The notes under the pieces are model-generated. The model saw only the letters and a program-made list of their open reading frames with translations. It did no database searches and was not told the origin of the DNA. 64,000 nt of DNA. Origin: Tillus elongatus (Eukaryota; Arthropoda; Insecta; Coleoptera; Cleridae). Shown here piece by piece: positions 10,773 to 21,650 of the stretch. The stretch is from contig OZ023262.1 in assembly GCA_964006375.1 (NCBI GenBank), forward strand, positions 90,243,654 through 90,307,653, read 5' to 3'. Numbering within the stretch: the stretch's first letter is position 1; each line of letters starts with the position of its first letter. The translations under genes and the position numbers were made by a program.

Positions 10773-10876
10773 GACTAGGGGTATGCACAATCAACCAAGG
10801 GTTGCGGTGCTATCGGGGCGGCAAGGCCGCGGACGAGCCCTGAGGGAACAAAAAAAAAAAAATGTATTATGCCTGG

Positions 10877-11039
10877 TTTGGTTAGCGCTGATGTATGGTT
10901 TATACCTGCTGTATGAATCAATCTACGCGTGGCAGTTAACTACTCTGTCTGTCAGGCATTGGACTTTAACCACTAAGTCATTTTAACGCATGTCTTTGTG
11001 ATTTTATGTTTAATTTGGAAAAAACTCTAAATATTATGT
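10877..11039. other. Target-flank spacer
   Basis: Unique-looking sequence following the 3' target duplication of the LOA-like element. I see no gene or repeat in it. Confidence 0.5.
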
Positions 11040-11292
11040 ACCGGATTACTTAAAATTCAGAACATAGGTTTATTTGCACTATTTGTAGCCACATATAAAG
11101 CCTCATTCCAGTTACTCTGATACTTACAAAAAATATAGCGCTTTCAAAAAGTTTTCCCCGATTTTCTACCAGGATAACGTGAGTATAAAGGCTGATTAAC
11201 GAACTCGACCTCGGTTTTTGCCCAAACAAGAGTTTTGCCAAGTTTGATTAAAATCAATTCAGTATTTTTTGAGTTATGGCGCGGATACATAC

Positions 11293-11295
<3 letters not shown>
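11040..11295 (-). repeat. Family A repeat, copy 3, right half (reverse)
   Basis: Read on the minus strand this matches the family A right half as seen at 42.66-42.90 kb: CATAACTCAAAAA, GATTTTAATCAAACTTGGC, TTCGTTAATCAG, then AAAATCGGGGAAAAC. The core of the same copy is at 12580-12815, beyond an RTE-like insertion, so this is probably one interrupted copy. Confidence 0.5.
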
Positions 11296-11377
<82 letters not shown>

Positions 11378-11382
11378 AATAA
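11296..11382. repeat. (AT)n then (AAT)n microsatellite
   Basis: AT dinucleotides to about 11362, then AAT triplets to about 11382, where coding sequence of the RTE-like fragment begins abruptly. Confidence 0.95.
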
Positions 11383-12429
11383 GCATTTGATTGTGTCAAA
11401 TATAGCACGCTGCTGAACATACAAGAAAGTAAAGGTTTAGACTCCCAAGCTCTAAAAATCATTCAATACCTCTATGAACACCAGGTGGCGACAGTGCAGA
11501 TTGAAAACACCCAAACCAAAACTGTACCAATTAAACGTGGAGTCAGACAAGGCGGTGTACTGAGCGCCATGCTTTTTAGCATATACTCCGAAATTGTATT
11601 CCAAAACGCACTTGAAGGTGCAGAAGATGGCATAAAAGTGAATGGAACCTTGATAAATAATCTACGATATGCCGACTACACAGTTATAATCGCAGACAGT
11701 CCTGAGGGCTTGCATCGGCTACTTAACAAGATATCAGCCGAAGCAGATCTATTAGGCTTAAAAATCAACACCGCAAAAACAAAGATAATGGCGGTAAACC
11801 GAAATCCAAATCAACTAATACATATAAACGTATGCGGGACACAGATAACCAAGGTCTCTAAGTTTAAATACTTGGGCAGTTGGATCAGCGAAGATCTGAA
11901 TCCTGGTTTGGAAATCTGAGCTCGGATTGAAATGGCTAGGGCAAATTTCTTAAAAATGCGAAGCCTGTTAAGTGATAGGTCACTTAATATATAAATTAGA
12001 TACAATTTTGTGAAGTGCTACATATATTCCACGCTTCTGTATGGAGTTGAGGCGTGGACCCTAAAGGCAGGTCTAAACAGACTCCAGGCAATCGAAATGT
12101 GGGTTTATCGACGAATGTTGCGAGTTCCTTGGACTGCTCACATCACAAATTTGGAGGTTTTGCATCGTATGGGCAGCGAACGTGAACTCATCGAAATAAT
12201 AAAAAAGCGAAAAACTGCATATCTCGGTCATGTAATGAGACAAAATAGATATGAATTTCTACATTTCATGATAGAGGCTAAGATCGAAGGTACACGGGAA
12301 CCGGGACGCAGGCAGTGTTCCTGGCTTAAGAACATACGAGATTGGACAGGCTTGGGTTCAAACACTTTGCTGAGAAGGGCCCAAGACAGAGAAGAATTCG
12401 CCAAAATTGTTGCCGATGTTCGATAGGAG
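11383..12429 (+). pseudogene. RTE-like reverse transcriptase, 3' fragment
   Basis: Carboxy half of a non-LTR reverse transcriptase in a single frame. It opens inside motif A (AFDCV from 11383), so everything upstream is missing. Motif B reads GVRQGGVLSAMLF and motif C reads YADYTVI where YADD is expected, so the second catalytic Asp is lost. Two in-frame stops (11917-11919 and 11992-11994) interrupt the frame before the C-terminal block ([33 protein letters not shown]). The [12 protein letters not shown] ending and a simple-repeat 3' tail are typical of RTE elements (family knowledge). The fragment has (AT)n on both sides and ends at 12426. It is certainly inactive. The clade assignment is from memory of motif style, so moderately sure. 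Confidence 0.85.
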
Positions 12430-12444
12430 AAGGTACTCGAAGAA

Positions 12445-12815
<371 letters not shown>

Positions 12816-13648
12816 CATTATGTCTATTTATAAGAGACAATAATATCGAGAAATCTCCGCAAAAGTCACACAAACTAATATTTTTTAATTCTTTTGAAAG
12901 CGTAATTTGAAAAACGATTCTGTTTAACGCTACCAAGTAGAGAGTTCGCGCTATAAAGTAAGCAATAAATCTAGTGCTAATCTCTTTATCAGTCTCCTGA
13001 ACTGTATGGTAAACTTGGCACACACTCTGTCGGCGACACAAAACTCGTATTTCATTTTGCCCTGACGTTCTACGTTTTGTATTGCACTACAGCTTATAAG
13101 GAACTTACCCAAGCAAGAAAATTAATGATGCCATTTGAGCTATTGATTGTATAGAGCTTTTAATAACATCGGGTCGTGCTTTACAACTCAGTAAATTGGT
13201 ACTTGGAGTTGATATATTGTTCTCTATAAATCTCGGAGCTAAAATGTAAGCGTGCAAATACCAGTAAATTACTGCCTTGGTGTACCGAGAATTCACTCAT
13301 TCATATCGATCAGTTTATTCCGTAATTGAGTTTAATGCCCAACAAATCCTGCTCAAGAGGTTGAAATTAACAAATAATACACCTGGTGGAATAGCAGGTT
13401 AATGTTCATTATCGGAGTTTGTCCCATGTTTGCAAACCTGGATGGCTATTATGTTAATTTGCAAAGATTCTCTGGAAGTATCGTTCAGAAAAGTTTTTCT
13501 CTACATAGTTTATGCACACACAGTCGAAAATAAATCAAAATCGCAACATCTTAAGATGCAAAATACATATGTGTGTCTGTGGGTGTGTATGTCACATCTC
13601 TCTAATAATACATGTATAAATAATAATAATCATTATAATAATTTATTT
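12816..13648. other. Spacer, nothing recognised
   Basis: AT-rich sequence. The open frames on both strands (80 residues or fewer) have no recognisable domains. Confidence 0.5.
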
Positions 13649-13666
13649 AGATCCAGGAATATCTCT

Positions 13667-15500
13667 TTTTTTTAATTTATAATTTAAGTGCCTTAACAAC
13701 TAAGGTCATTGACACTAACGACACTTTTAATAATTACATAACAAAATTATATATAAAAAGAGGAACTAATAAATACACTTAAATACTATTATATAAATTA
13801 GAATGTCTTAAAAATCTAAGTAAACAGTTTACATTCGTAAAATTTAGACCTAAAATTTCAGACAAGTTTCTTTCACCAAAATTTTCAAATCGTGGATAGG
13901 CATTTAAGGGACATTCCAATAGTAAGTAAAAAATTGAAGTTGGTCGGTCAAAGAGCTGACAATAAGGGCGTTGTTGTTGATTTAAGAGATAACCATGTGT
14001 ATGTAGAGAGTGGACAATTCGGAGTCTTCTGATAATCACTTCTTCCCTGCGAGATAAATATGGAAGTTTCTTGATTGCTACAGTTGGTTCAATTTCTCGC
14101 AGGTTGTTGCTTAGCGAAGACCAATGGATTTGCCATTTCTGTCTATAAAAATTTGCTATCTGTGCAGAAACGTCGGAGTAAAGTTGAAGAGGAATTACAG
14201 TATCGATTAAAATAGCATTTCGGGCACATTCGTCTGCATTTTCATTTCCAGTAATACTACAGTGTGATGGAACAAATATAAGTCTGAGAGATTTGCCAGA
14301 TTGCAACGCACAGAGAATTAATTCTTGTACTTGAGTTACAAGATGGTCCTTTGGGTAAAGGTTTGTGAGTGATATAATCAACGAAAGAGAATCGGTGCAT
14401 ATTAAGGCGTTATTGAAATGAGAGTTGGCGAATGTGTTAGTTGCTCTCATTATGCCCTTTAGTGCAGAAGTGATACTACATCCGACACCAATTTGACTTT
14501 TTGATCCATCAGTGTAAATAATTATATCATATCGATATCTAGAGATAATCTCTTGAAATAATCTATTGACACATTCAGCTGGTAATACATTCGATTTATG
14601 CGTTAAAAAAATCGAATCAGTAGGTGGAAAAACAATGGTCCTTGGAGAAATAGCACTATTGCATATAGAATTTGTCAGATTTGGATTGAAAATATGATTT
14701 AGCTTCTTTATATGTAAAGAAAACGGTAGCTGTGCTGAAACGTTCGCATCATAGAATCTGTTGAAGTTGGTCTGTGACAAGAATTTGTAGACTCGATTAT
14801 TTGGGTTTGCTGATATCTTAGCCGCATATTTTAAGAGTAACTCTTCTCTTCTTAACTTAATTGGGGGCTCGTTACATTCTCGGTAAATACTTTCCACTGG
14901 ACTTGTTCGAAAAGCACCTGTAACTATTCTAAGTGCATGATTTACAATAACTTCAAGTAGTTTTAAACTTGATTTGCTTGCGGCAATATAAATAGCTGAG
15001 CAATAGTCAATTTTTGATCTTACCAGGGATTTGAAAATACATAGCAAGACTGATTCATGAGCACCTCAGTTATAGTGTCCAAGAGCTTCCAAAATGTTTA
15101 GTCTAATAATACAATCAGCTTTGAGTACATTTATGTGAGCTTTCCAGTTAAACTTTGAATCAAAGGTTACTCCCAGAAATTTATGCTTTGTAACTTCTTG
15201 TAGAATCATTCCCCGTAGCTTGAGAGTGTGCGTCGCTGAATGATTTTTCTTTTTTGAAAAAATCATAAACTTTGATTTGGAACAGGAAAAGTTTAATCCA
15301 CTGTTATCAGACCATTTTTCCAATTTATCGATAGTCTTTTGAATTAGATTACATGTTGATAAGTTATTTTTACCTCTGCAGTATATGACTATATCGTCAG
15401 CATATAAAGCATTCTTTACAGGACTACTTACTGATTGAAGAATATGACTTATTGCAACGTTAAAAAGGGTTGGACTTAAGACGGATCCCTGGGGAACTCA
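13667..15500 (-). pseudogene. I-group LINE, RT palm to RNase H and 3' end (fragment)
   Basis: Minus-strand remnant of an I-type non-LTR element. It opens at RT motif B (VPQGS, 15483-15497; the codon before it is TGA where Gly is expected). YADDIVIY and a thumb region (HKFLGVTFDSKFNWKAHI) follow. After a break near 15050, a 422-codon frame (15047-13779) runs through RNase H: YTDGSK, CTDSLS and VPSHCSITGNENAD. The usual Glu-containing segment between the first two Asp motifs appears shortened (TFANSHFNNALI), so the active site is probably damaged. The 3' end is defined by an A8 run (T8 on the plus strand, 13667-13674) next to the 18-mer AGATCCAGGAATATCTCT. The amino half is absent; at 15.5 kb the fragment abuts another RT in the opposite orientation. 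Confidence 0.85.
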
Positions 15501-17300
15501 AGGTGGAATTTTAAGCTAATTATCTTATATATACGACAGATTTAGAAAATTATCTGGGTGACATTGAAGTTTTACAGTTTGCAGACAATGTCTGTATATA
15601 CGCTAAGGACTTAAACATTGAAGAAGGTATAACACAGCTTAAAAAAGCAACGGAAAAATTTTAGGTATGGTGCTGTAAAAACGGTCTATCTATATGTGCA
15701 AAAAAATCTCAGTTGCGTATATTCTCCAGAAAACGTGCAATGACGCAAGAAAATATAAAACTAGGAGCAGCAAGCTATACAGTTATGTCTAAAGTGACTT
15801 ATTTGGGGATTACGTTGCACCGAAAATTATTGTGGAAACATTAAATAGATAACACATACTAGCTGGGGTGCAGATCCAGGAATATCTCTGATCTTCTACA
15901 AAACCTTTATAAGATCGGTTATGGATTGCGGTGCCATATTATACCATCAAGCAGCAGACGTGCATCTCAACAGGTTAGAGATAATTCAAAACAGATGTAT
16001 AAGAATCTGCTTGGGGTCATTAAAAAGTACCCCTATAGATAATGTAAGAGCAGAAAGTGGCGAGATGCCCCTATGTCATAGTCACAGAAGACTGATGCTG
16101 GCAGAGAGATTCGTCATAAAAATGGATGAAAAGAAGAGTGACGTTATTACAAAACTTCATAGACTTTTTATCTACGACCTGACAAAACAATTTTGGGTGA
16201 AAAAAAATCGGTACCTTTATGGAATCATGTAACAATATCTTGGATTTAATGCAACAGGTTCAACAACATATCAAGTCAACCAAAACTTTACCTACAAAAA
16301 AGATGTGAAATTTCACAGGTCATATATGAGGGACTGAGCCAATTATCCACAAAATCTTAGACATCACTTATTAAAGTCTGATTTAGAAAATGTGATGCCC
16401 AATGCGCACCATATTTACACCGCTGGATCAAAAAGCGGAGAATCCACAGGTTACGCAATTTATGACACCGGAAAACGAATTAAAAAATAGTTAGAACAAA
16501 TAAAATTATGAGCATATACACGGTTGAGATGCTAGCTATATGGGAAGCCCTTAGATATATAAAAACTATTAACTCATTGATTGTTGTTGCCCTTACTTGG
16601 TGAAACTTCTCCATACTGCATACAGACTTGGAGAATACTTCTCTGGCTTCACAGTGAAGCCAGAGAAGTATTCTCCAAGTCTGTATGCAAAACTATTAAC
16701 CACAAAAGTTTTATTATATTATCTGATAGTAGGAGCTGCATAGATAAATTAGAAAATATATATGTTTCAAAAAATGTGAATATCTGACCTCACTAATCAG
16801 TGAAACTTTATTCGAGCTTGAATGGGAAACAGATTATTTTTTGTTGGATAAAAGGACGCGGTGGAATAAGAGGAAACAAAAAAGTAGATACTTTGGGAAA
16901 ACAAGCCTTACTAAATGATTGCATCGCAATAGAATTCTTATGCCCCGCAAACGACATTTTAAATGAAGTAAAGAACCAGCAATGGGAAAATTGGGTAAAA
17001 CGATACCAAAATGGCAATAAAGAGCAATATTACAAAGAACTATAGGTGAGTCCTTCAAAAACCTTGGTTTCTAGACATGGATTTAGAGAACTCTGTCAAA
17101 ACAATTTGCAGGCTACGATTTAACCATGTCTTAGTTCCCGCATATTTATTTACGATAAACATAAGAGAAAATCCCCTTTGTGAATGTGGAGAGTTAGAGG
17201 ACGCCGAGCACTTATTGTTGGGTTCTGTAAATAATAAAAGTGTTATTAATAAGTATTTAAATGTGTTATATAATATACAAGTGTGCCTCCCTTCAACTTA
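15496..17300 (+). pseudogene. I-group LINE, RT palm to C-terminal zinc motif (fragment)
   Basis: Plus-strand remnant of a second, diverged I-type element. It starts within motif B (TQGGILS from 15496), then LQFADN where YADD is expected, YLGITLHRKLLWKH, SWGADPGISLIFYKTF and a long thumb segment (15921-16211). RNase H is recognisable but ruined: YTAGSK in place of YTDGSK, SDSRS for the second Asp motif, IKGRGGIRGNKKVD for the third. The C-terminal zinc motif reads CECGELEDAEHLLLG near 17180. There are many stops and frameshifts, and about 20 residues are missing between LLWKH and SWGAD. A 115-bp palindromic insertion interrupts RNase H near 16.6 kb. Confidence 0.85.
16562..16700. repeat. 73-bp near-perfect palindrome inside a 12-bp duplication
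   Basis: Two 36-nt arms (16617-16652 and 16654-16689) are exact reverse complements separated by one base. The palindrome lies in about 115 bp of extra sequence flanked by the direct repeat AAAACTATTAAC (16562-16573 and 16689-16700). Reading across the repeat restores the RNase H frame (KTINHKSFIILSDSRS). It is therefore an insertion into the LINE remnant, either a fold-back element or a snap-back repair product. Confidence 0.8.
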
Positions 17301-17675
17301 AAGCATATTTTGCAAACAAAAAATAAAACAGTATACCAACTTCTTGTGACAATGCTCAAAGAAATGAAGATTAAAGTGTAAGAATATTTGCACTGTTATT
17401 AATATAAGGTGGATATAGTGTGAGTACATTGCAAATAGATTGTAAATAGTATGTTGTGTGTGTGAAGAGTGGTTTGGCCTCGAGCTTGTAGTCTCATTGG
17501 CCACAGACTTTTTTTAGTTACTTTGAATTTACAATTTAAGTGGGATGATCGCACTTTCATGCAGAATTGCCATATCACACAAATTTCAGTCATCTAGACC
17601 TATACTTACAATTCTAGTATTTACTTATACATTATGTTATACCTATTTTATACCTCTTTTTTTCCTTTTTTTTGG

Positions 17676-17676
<1 letters not shown>
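17301..17676. other. Spacer, nothing recognised
   Basis: AT-rich sequence after the end of the plus-strand LINE remnant, becoming T-rich toward 17676. Confidence 0.5.

Positions 17677-17762
<86 letters not shown>
17677..17762. repeat. (AT)n microsatellite
   Basis: About 86 bp of AT dinucleotides, followed by a T/G-rich run to about 17820. Confidence 0.97.
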
Positions 17763-17766
<4 letters not shown>

Positions 17767-17837
17767 TTGATCTTTTTTTTGTTTTTGTTTTGTTTCTGTT
17801 TTTGTCTTTGTTTTTTTGCTTATAGGTATCATATATT

Positions 17838-18100
17838 TTCTTTTCCACAATTATACAATTTCACACTATATACAAACTATATACAATTCTACAATATATA
17901 CAAGTAAACTGTTTTCACCATATTATTCACAAATATAAAAGTTTCCAATATATGTACAAACTATATACAATTCTACAATATATACAATTAAACTGTTTTT
18001 ACCATATTATTCACAAATATACAAGTTCCTAATTTGTATACAAACTATATACAAACTCACAATGTATGTGTAAACTATACACAATTATACAATATAGGCA
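17838..18100 (-). repeat. 84-bp tandem repeat, about three units
   Basis: The landmark TACAAACTATATACAA starts at 17871, 17955 and 18039, an exact 84-bp period, and a degraded partial unit follows near 18071. It lies just downstream of the minus-strand LINE remnant at 18.1-18.8 kb and is probably its 3' UTR. Confidence 0.8.
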
Positions 18101-18105
18101 GTGAA

Positions 18106-18790
18106 ACTTTATATGCGTATTTTATTTTGACTAAGAAATGTTATCAAGGCTGTGTTAACAAATTTGTCTGATTTAGACAGCAGGCTGGTCAAATTTAGAG
18201 GTAAATAAATATGTTTGCTAAGTAGTTGTTCGTACATGATTTTACGTCCTTGTTCGGAAAATCTACATTGGAAAAATATGTGATCCAAGTTATATATGGT
18301 ACAATTATCACAGAGACAGGCATCCGAACCTACTATACCTATCCGTCTTAAGTGAGCTGGATATCTACCGTGGCCTGATTTAAGTCTGACCAAAGCAGAT
18401 GAGCAACTCCTTGATTCAATGTGTTTATACAGTTCTTTTCTTCTTGGGAGATGTGGGTCAATTAGTGTATAGTGGTTTTTTGATCGTTCAACATATTCCC
18501 TGCATTCTACTTTCCAATCGTCACTTGCTCTTTGCTCAATTTCTGTGACAAGGTCTGTATATGTGATCTTTTCAATGTCAATAACTTTTTTCTATGGCTT
18601 GTTTCGCATATTTATCTGCTATTTCATTGCCTCTAATGTTCTCGTGCCCATTCACGCTTATAAACTCCACAGTGCTGCCTTGCTTAATTAGCTTTGTAAA
18701 TAGTAACATTAGATGGAAACCTAAATTTCTTTTCAAATGTGATCCTGCACTATCCGTCGTTCTCTTGTTTGTGTAAAAGTGGCCAGGACA
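18106..18790 (-). pseudogene. I/Jockey-group LINE, RNase H end and C-terminal zinc region
   Basis: Two minus-strand frames give the end of a LINE ORF2. One carries the last RNase H motif (SVNGHENIRGNEIADKYAK, about 18600-18660). The other carries a C-terminal block with LKSGHGRYPAHL, CLCDNCTIYNLDHIFFQC (a Cys/His zinc motif) and a hydrophobic tail ending at 18109. A stop or frameshift lies between them near 18580. Upstream on the plus strand is an A-rich stretch (18841-18900) with no coding character. Everything N-terminal to RNase H is missing. This remnant is distinct from the two LINE fragments at 13.7-17.3 kb. Confidence 0.75.
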
Positions 18791-19559
18791 AACCCCATGT
18801 TCCAATGTGTCCTTGTTTTCCCAAATAATGAATTGGAAAAACCATAAATAAAAAAAGAAAAAAAAACAAAAAAAAAAGAAAGAAAAACAGAAAAGAACAA
18901 CTAATAACAAAAATTAAGGTAGAGTAAGGTATAAAAGTATCTTAAAGAATGTAAGGAAAGATTTTGGTTAATAAAAAAATATTTGCATAATGTAAATTGA
19001 CTTCTGATTTGGAGTTCCAAGTAAAAATAATAATAATGATGATGTTAATAAAAAATAAGGCGAATGGCAGTTTTCCGCAGCCAAACCCTTAGAATTAAAC
19101 AAAATTATAATAACTTATTTGCAATAATAGATTTTAATACAACAAAAATTCATTACATGTTAATTTGTCAAGAGAAAAAAAAATGGGATGTAGCAAGTGC
19201 GATATTAATTAATGCTTTATTGGTATATAATAATACATCATGTCCATATAAAGAAGTCAGAGACTTGTACATATATTATTTGACATAATTTAAATCGTTT
19301 TGGCCCAAATGTGTTTGACGTATGCTTTCCAAAGGTTATTAACTTCAGATTTTCACGTACGAAAATTTAATTACCTTCTTCTCCCATCTAATGTTTCAAT
19401 CATTGCCTACATTCATAACAGCTTCCAACCATATCAATATTCTCTTCGGATAAAAATCTGTTCTAACCATTCCTTATTAAATACAACATTTTTAAATTTT
19501 AAACAGGAACTAAATGACAGTATCTAACTGACATATATGTTAGCGAGTTTTCGTCAAAT
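18791..19559. other. Spacer, A-rich at its left end
   Basis: A-rich low-complexity sequence at 18841-18900, then AT-rich DNA without recognisable genes. GGGATGTAGCAAGTGCGATA near 19184 resembles the family A terminus and may be a stub of that repeat. Confidence 0.45.
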
Positions 19560-19650
19560 GCTTCAAATTTGTATAACTCAATTCTATTTTTCTATAAACC
19601 TAGAAAAATGATTAAAGGGCAACATATCAATCAAATTTCATCAAAATCAG

Positions 19651-19742
<92 letters not shown>

Positions 19743-19860
19743 TAAGGGCCCAAATTCGCCCTCACTTAAAAAATCTTTTGCAAAGTCTCACCATCGATAC
19801 CTCTCTAATAGATAATTTTTTTAATAAAAATTCGCTAATAATCTGGGCATTGCAATCATA
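19560..19860 (-). repeat. Family A repeat, copy 4 (with internal (AT)n 19655-19741)
   Basis: To the left of the AT tract is the reverse-oriented right-half block (TCAATCAAATTTCATCAAAATCAG). To the right is the reverse-oriented core (TCTAAGGGCCCAAATTCGCC, then CTCTCTAATAGATAATTTTTT and AATAAAAATTCGCTAATA). Confidence 0.6.
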
Positions 19861-20529
19861 TAAATGATCTAAATTTTTTATATGCAGGTATAAGTAATAT
19901 TTTTACATTAATCTACTTTGACAGTTTCGAAGTTCAAAACATACTGATAATCATTCAAACATATTTAAGTAGTCCGAGAAGAAATTTGATACGTTTCAAA
20001 TTTGATAGAAAAAAAATATTTATGGAAAAGAATAGGTATTTAGGCTACGTTAGATAGTGTTACGCTAGGTACGTAAAAATAATTTAAATGTGTTCATTGA
20101 GGTGTTCATTTTTTTTCCGGGATAAAATACAGGCTGTCCCATTTGAAAATTCCATTTTTTTTTCAGATTTTGCATTGCCAACTTTCAATTTCTGACAATC
20201 TTGTATGTAATTTGAGGAAAGTTTTCATTTGAATACATGAAACGACCTTGTAAGACCCCCAGAAAATTTCAGATCATACCTTGTTTTTAACCCATAGATA
20301 GCTTGATTTGTGTGGTGGCATTTGTCGGTAAAAAATTTCGTAAATTTGCGAATAACTCTGAAACAGCTAATAAAATCGTGACGTCAACAAAGTTAACGCA
20401 AAATTATGTGCTAAATCCTAAAATGCAATAATATATAGGATGTTCCATTTAAAAAAGCGAGTTGATAGTACTTCTGGTAAAACCGAATCTGCCGCCATCT
20501 TGGAAATACTTTATACCGAAATATCAGCC
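19861..20529. other. Spacer with two mariner-type end-like sequences
   Basis: TACAGGCTGTCCCATTTGAA (about 20130) and ATAGGATGTTCCATTTAAAA (about 20436) resemble each other and the TA-plus-AGGGTGTCCCATTT ends common in mariner-like MITEs. They are in direct rather than inverted orientation, so these are at best two partial elements. No gene recognised. Confidence 0.35.
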
Positions 20530-21300
20530 TTTTTTTATTTCAACAACACACCACGAGGGCTTACAGCCTAAATACTATCGTACCGTGGGTGTCGACAAGG
20601 AGGAAAGAGGCAACTTGTTAATTCTAGACTTGAAGGTTTGGAGGTTCGGGGGAGAAGGAAAAAAATGTGCCGGCAAGAAAATCCACAACTTGGAAGTCCT
20701 CTGGAGAAAAGAGCGGGCATAACAAGATGTTCTATGTCTGGTGACCTGGACAGTAAAAGAGTGCATTCGCTCTGTTCCCTTGGTAGATTTGTTGGGGGCA
20801 GCAGGTGGGGGAACTATGGAAGAAAGCTCCTCGGAGCAGTGCCCGTGCAGATATCTATAAAAGAGAGAGAGGTCACCAACGGCACGTCGGTGGGCAAGGG
20901 ATGGCAGGCTTTGGGTGAGGGTAGGGTCACCGATGAGGCGTATAGCTCTCTTCTGAATGGAGTCCAGGATAGCGAGTGTAGAAGCGGCAGCGGCATCCCA
21001 GATGTGGGAGCAGTATTCGAGGTTTGGTCTTATTTGTGTAGTATATAAGGTATAGAGATTAGCTGGTCAAAAGTATTTGCGATCCCGGAAGAGGAAACCT
21101 AATTTCTTAGCAGCCGCTTCTGCAATTGATGTGACATGTTGGTGCCAATTCATATTTCGATCCACAGAAATGCCAGCAAGTGAAAAGGACTCATTACTTT
21201 GAATAACTTGGTTGTTTATTGTGGTGGGTCTAAGGCTGGTGTATCTCTTATGAGAAAGAAAGCAAGACTGTGATTTGGTGGGGTTGAATTGTACAATTCA
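20530..21300 (-). mobile_element. Family J LINE (CR1/Jockey-like), 5'-truncated copy 1
   Basis: Minus-strand 3' end of a non-LTR element that recurs five times in the window. The T run at 20530-20536 is its poly(A). Next to it on the minus strand is the family's 3' UTR, then the conserved ORF end (TSKLW...LPAHFFPSPPNLQ...FKSRINKL). The body reaches the thumb region (NLVQFNSTKSQSC-like) at about 21300, where truncation occurs. There is no RNase H, which suits CR1/Jockey rather than I-type elements. Several frameshifts make it inactive. Confidence 0.8.
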
Positions 21301-21650
21301 TTGAATTGTACAATTTATTTATTTCATTCATACAAGCATTTAAATGCTCATCAAAAAAGTATGGTCCTACTTCATAGTTACCAGCAATACCTCCACACAT
21401 ATTTAACGACCATCTAGTTGACTGTGTGTAATGATGTGGTATGGATTACTTGTAGAATAATAGTGGAAGTTGTGCCTGTTAAAACAACCATTTCTATGAA
21501 ACATAGCTTCATCTCCAAATAGTACATAGTCAAAAAAGTATCTCTGTTGATTAGATTTTTGTAGGGCTCATTCACAAAATGCTTATCTTATCTCGAAATC
21601 ACTATCAGTTAATTCTTTTTGCAATTGAAGGTGGTGAGGGTAAGGCGATC
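21300..21650 (-). pseudogene. Mariner-like transposase fragment (DUF4817 type)
   Basis: Joining minus-strand frames gives recognisable transposase blocks in order: DSDFEIRISFCEWAL, LFGDEAMFHRNGCFNRHNFHYYS (first catalytic Asp in GDEAMF) and WSLNMCGGIAGNYEVGPYFF. These match the central part of insect mariner-like transposases. The N-terminal helix-turn-helix and the second and third catalytic residues are missing, and frameshifts separate the blocks. An 11-bp hairpin (CGATCGTTTCG, 21646-21656 with 21689-21699) borders it. Dead fragment; subfamily uncertain. Confidence 0.7.

Larger units (their letters stand above)
5626..10861 (+). mobile_element. Full-length LOA/R1-like non-LTR retrotransposon
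   Basis: The unit is bounded by an exact 15-bp direct repeat, ATGTATTATGCCTGG, at 5611-5625 and 10862-10876. The 3' copy directly follows a 12-bp A run (10850-10861), as expected of target-primed reverse transcription. Order: 5' UTR of about 355 bp (5626-5980), ORF1 (5981-7138), ORF2 (7128-10772), 3' UTR of about 77 bp, poly(A). Both ORFs are uninterrupted and all catalytic motifs I looked for are present. The element is clearly GC-richer than its surroundings. Placement in the LOA/R1 part of the I group is inferred from the endonuclease start (LQVNLQHSRAA), the RNase H domain and the DUF4780-type ORF1; the exact clade needs a tree. Confidence 0.93.

Noticed and set aside
10783..10986. 67-codon plus-strand ORF after the LOA-like ORF2
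   Set aside because: It crosses the 3' UTR, poly(A) tail and target duplication of the LINE, so it is a chance frame.
13649..15890. Simple target-duplication model for the 18-bp repeat around the minus-strand LINE
   Set aside because: The right-hand copy lies inside continuous coding sequence of the opposite-strand LINE and the left flank does not match that LINE, so a plain insertion does not fit; kept only as an unresolved junction.
17838..18100. CRISPR-like array
   Set aside because: The 84-bp period is a head-to-tail tandem repeat without unique spacers, in a eukaryotic LINE 3' region.
18578..18910. 110-codon frame starting with a Phe-rich hydrophobic stretch, like a signal peptide
   Set aside because: The stretch is the reverse complement of an A-rich run joined to RNase H sequence of a LINE remnant.
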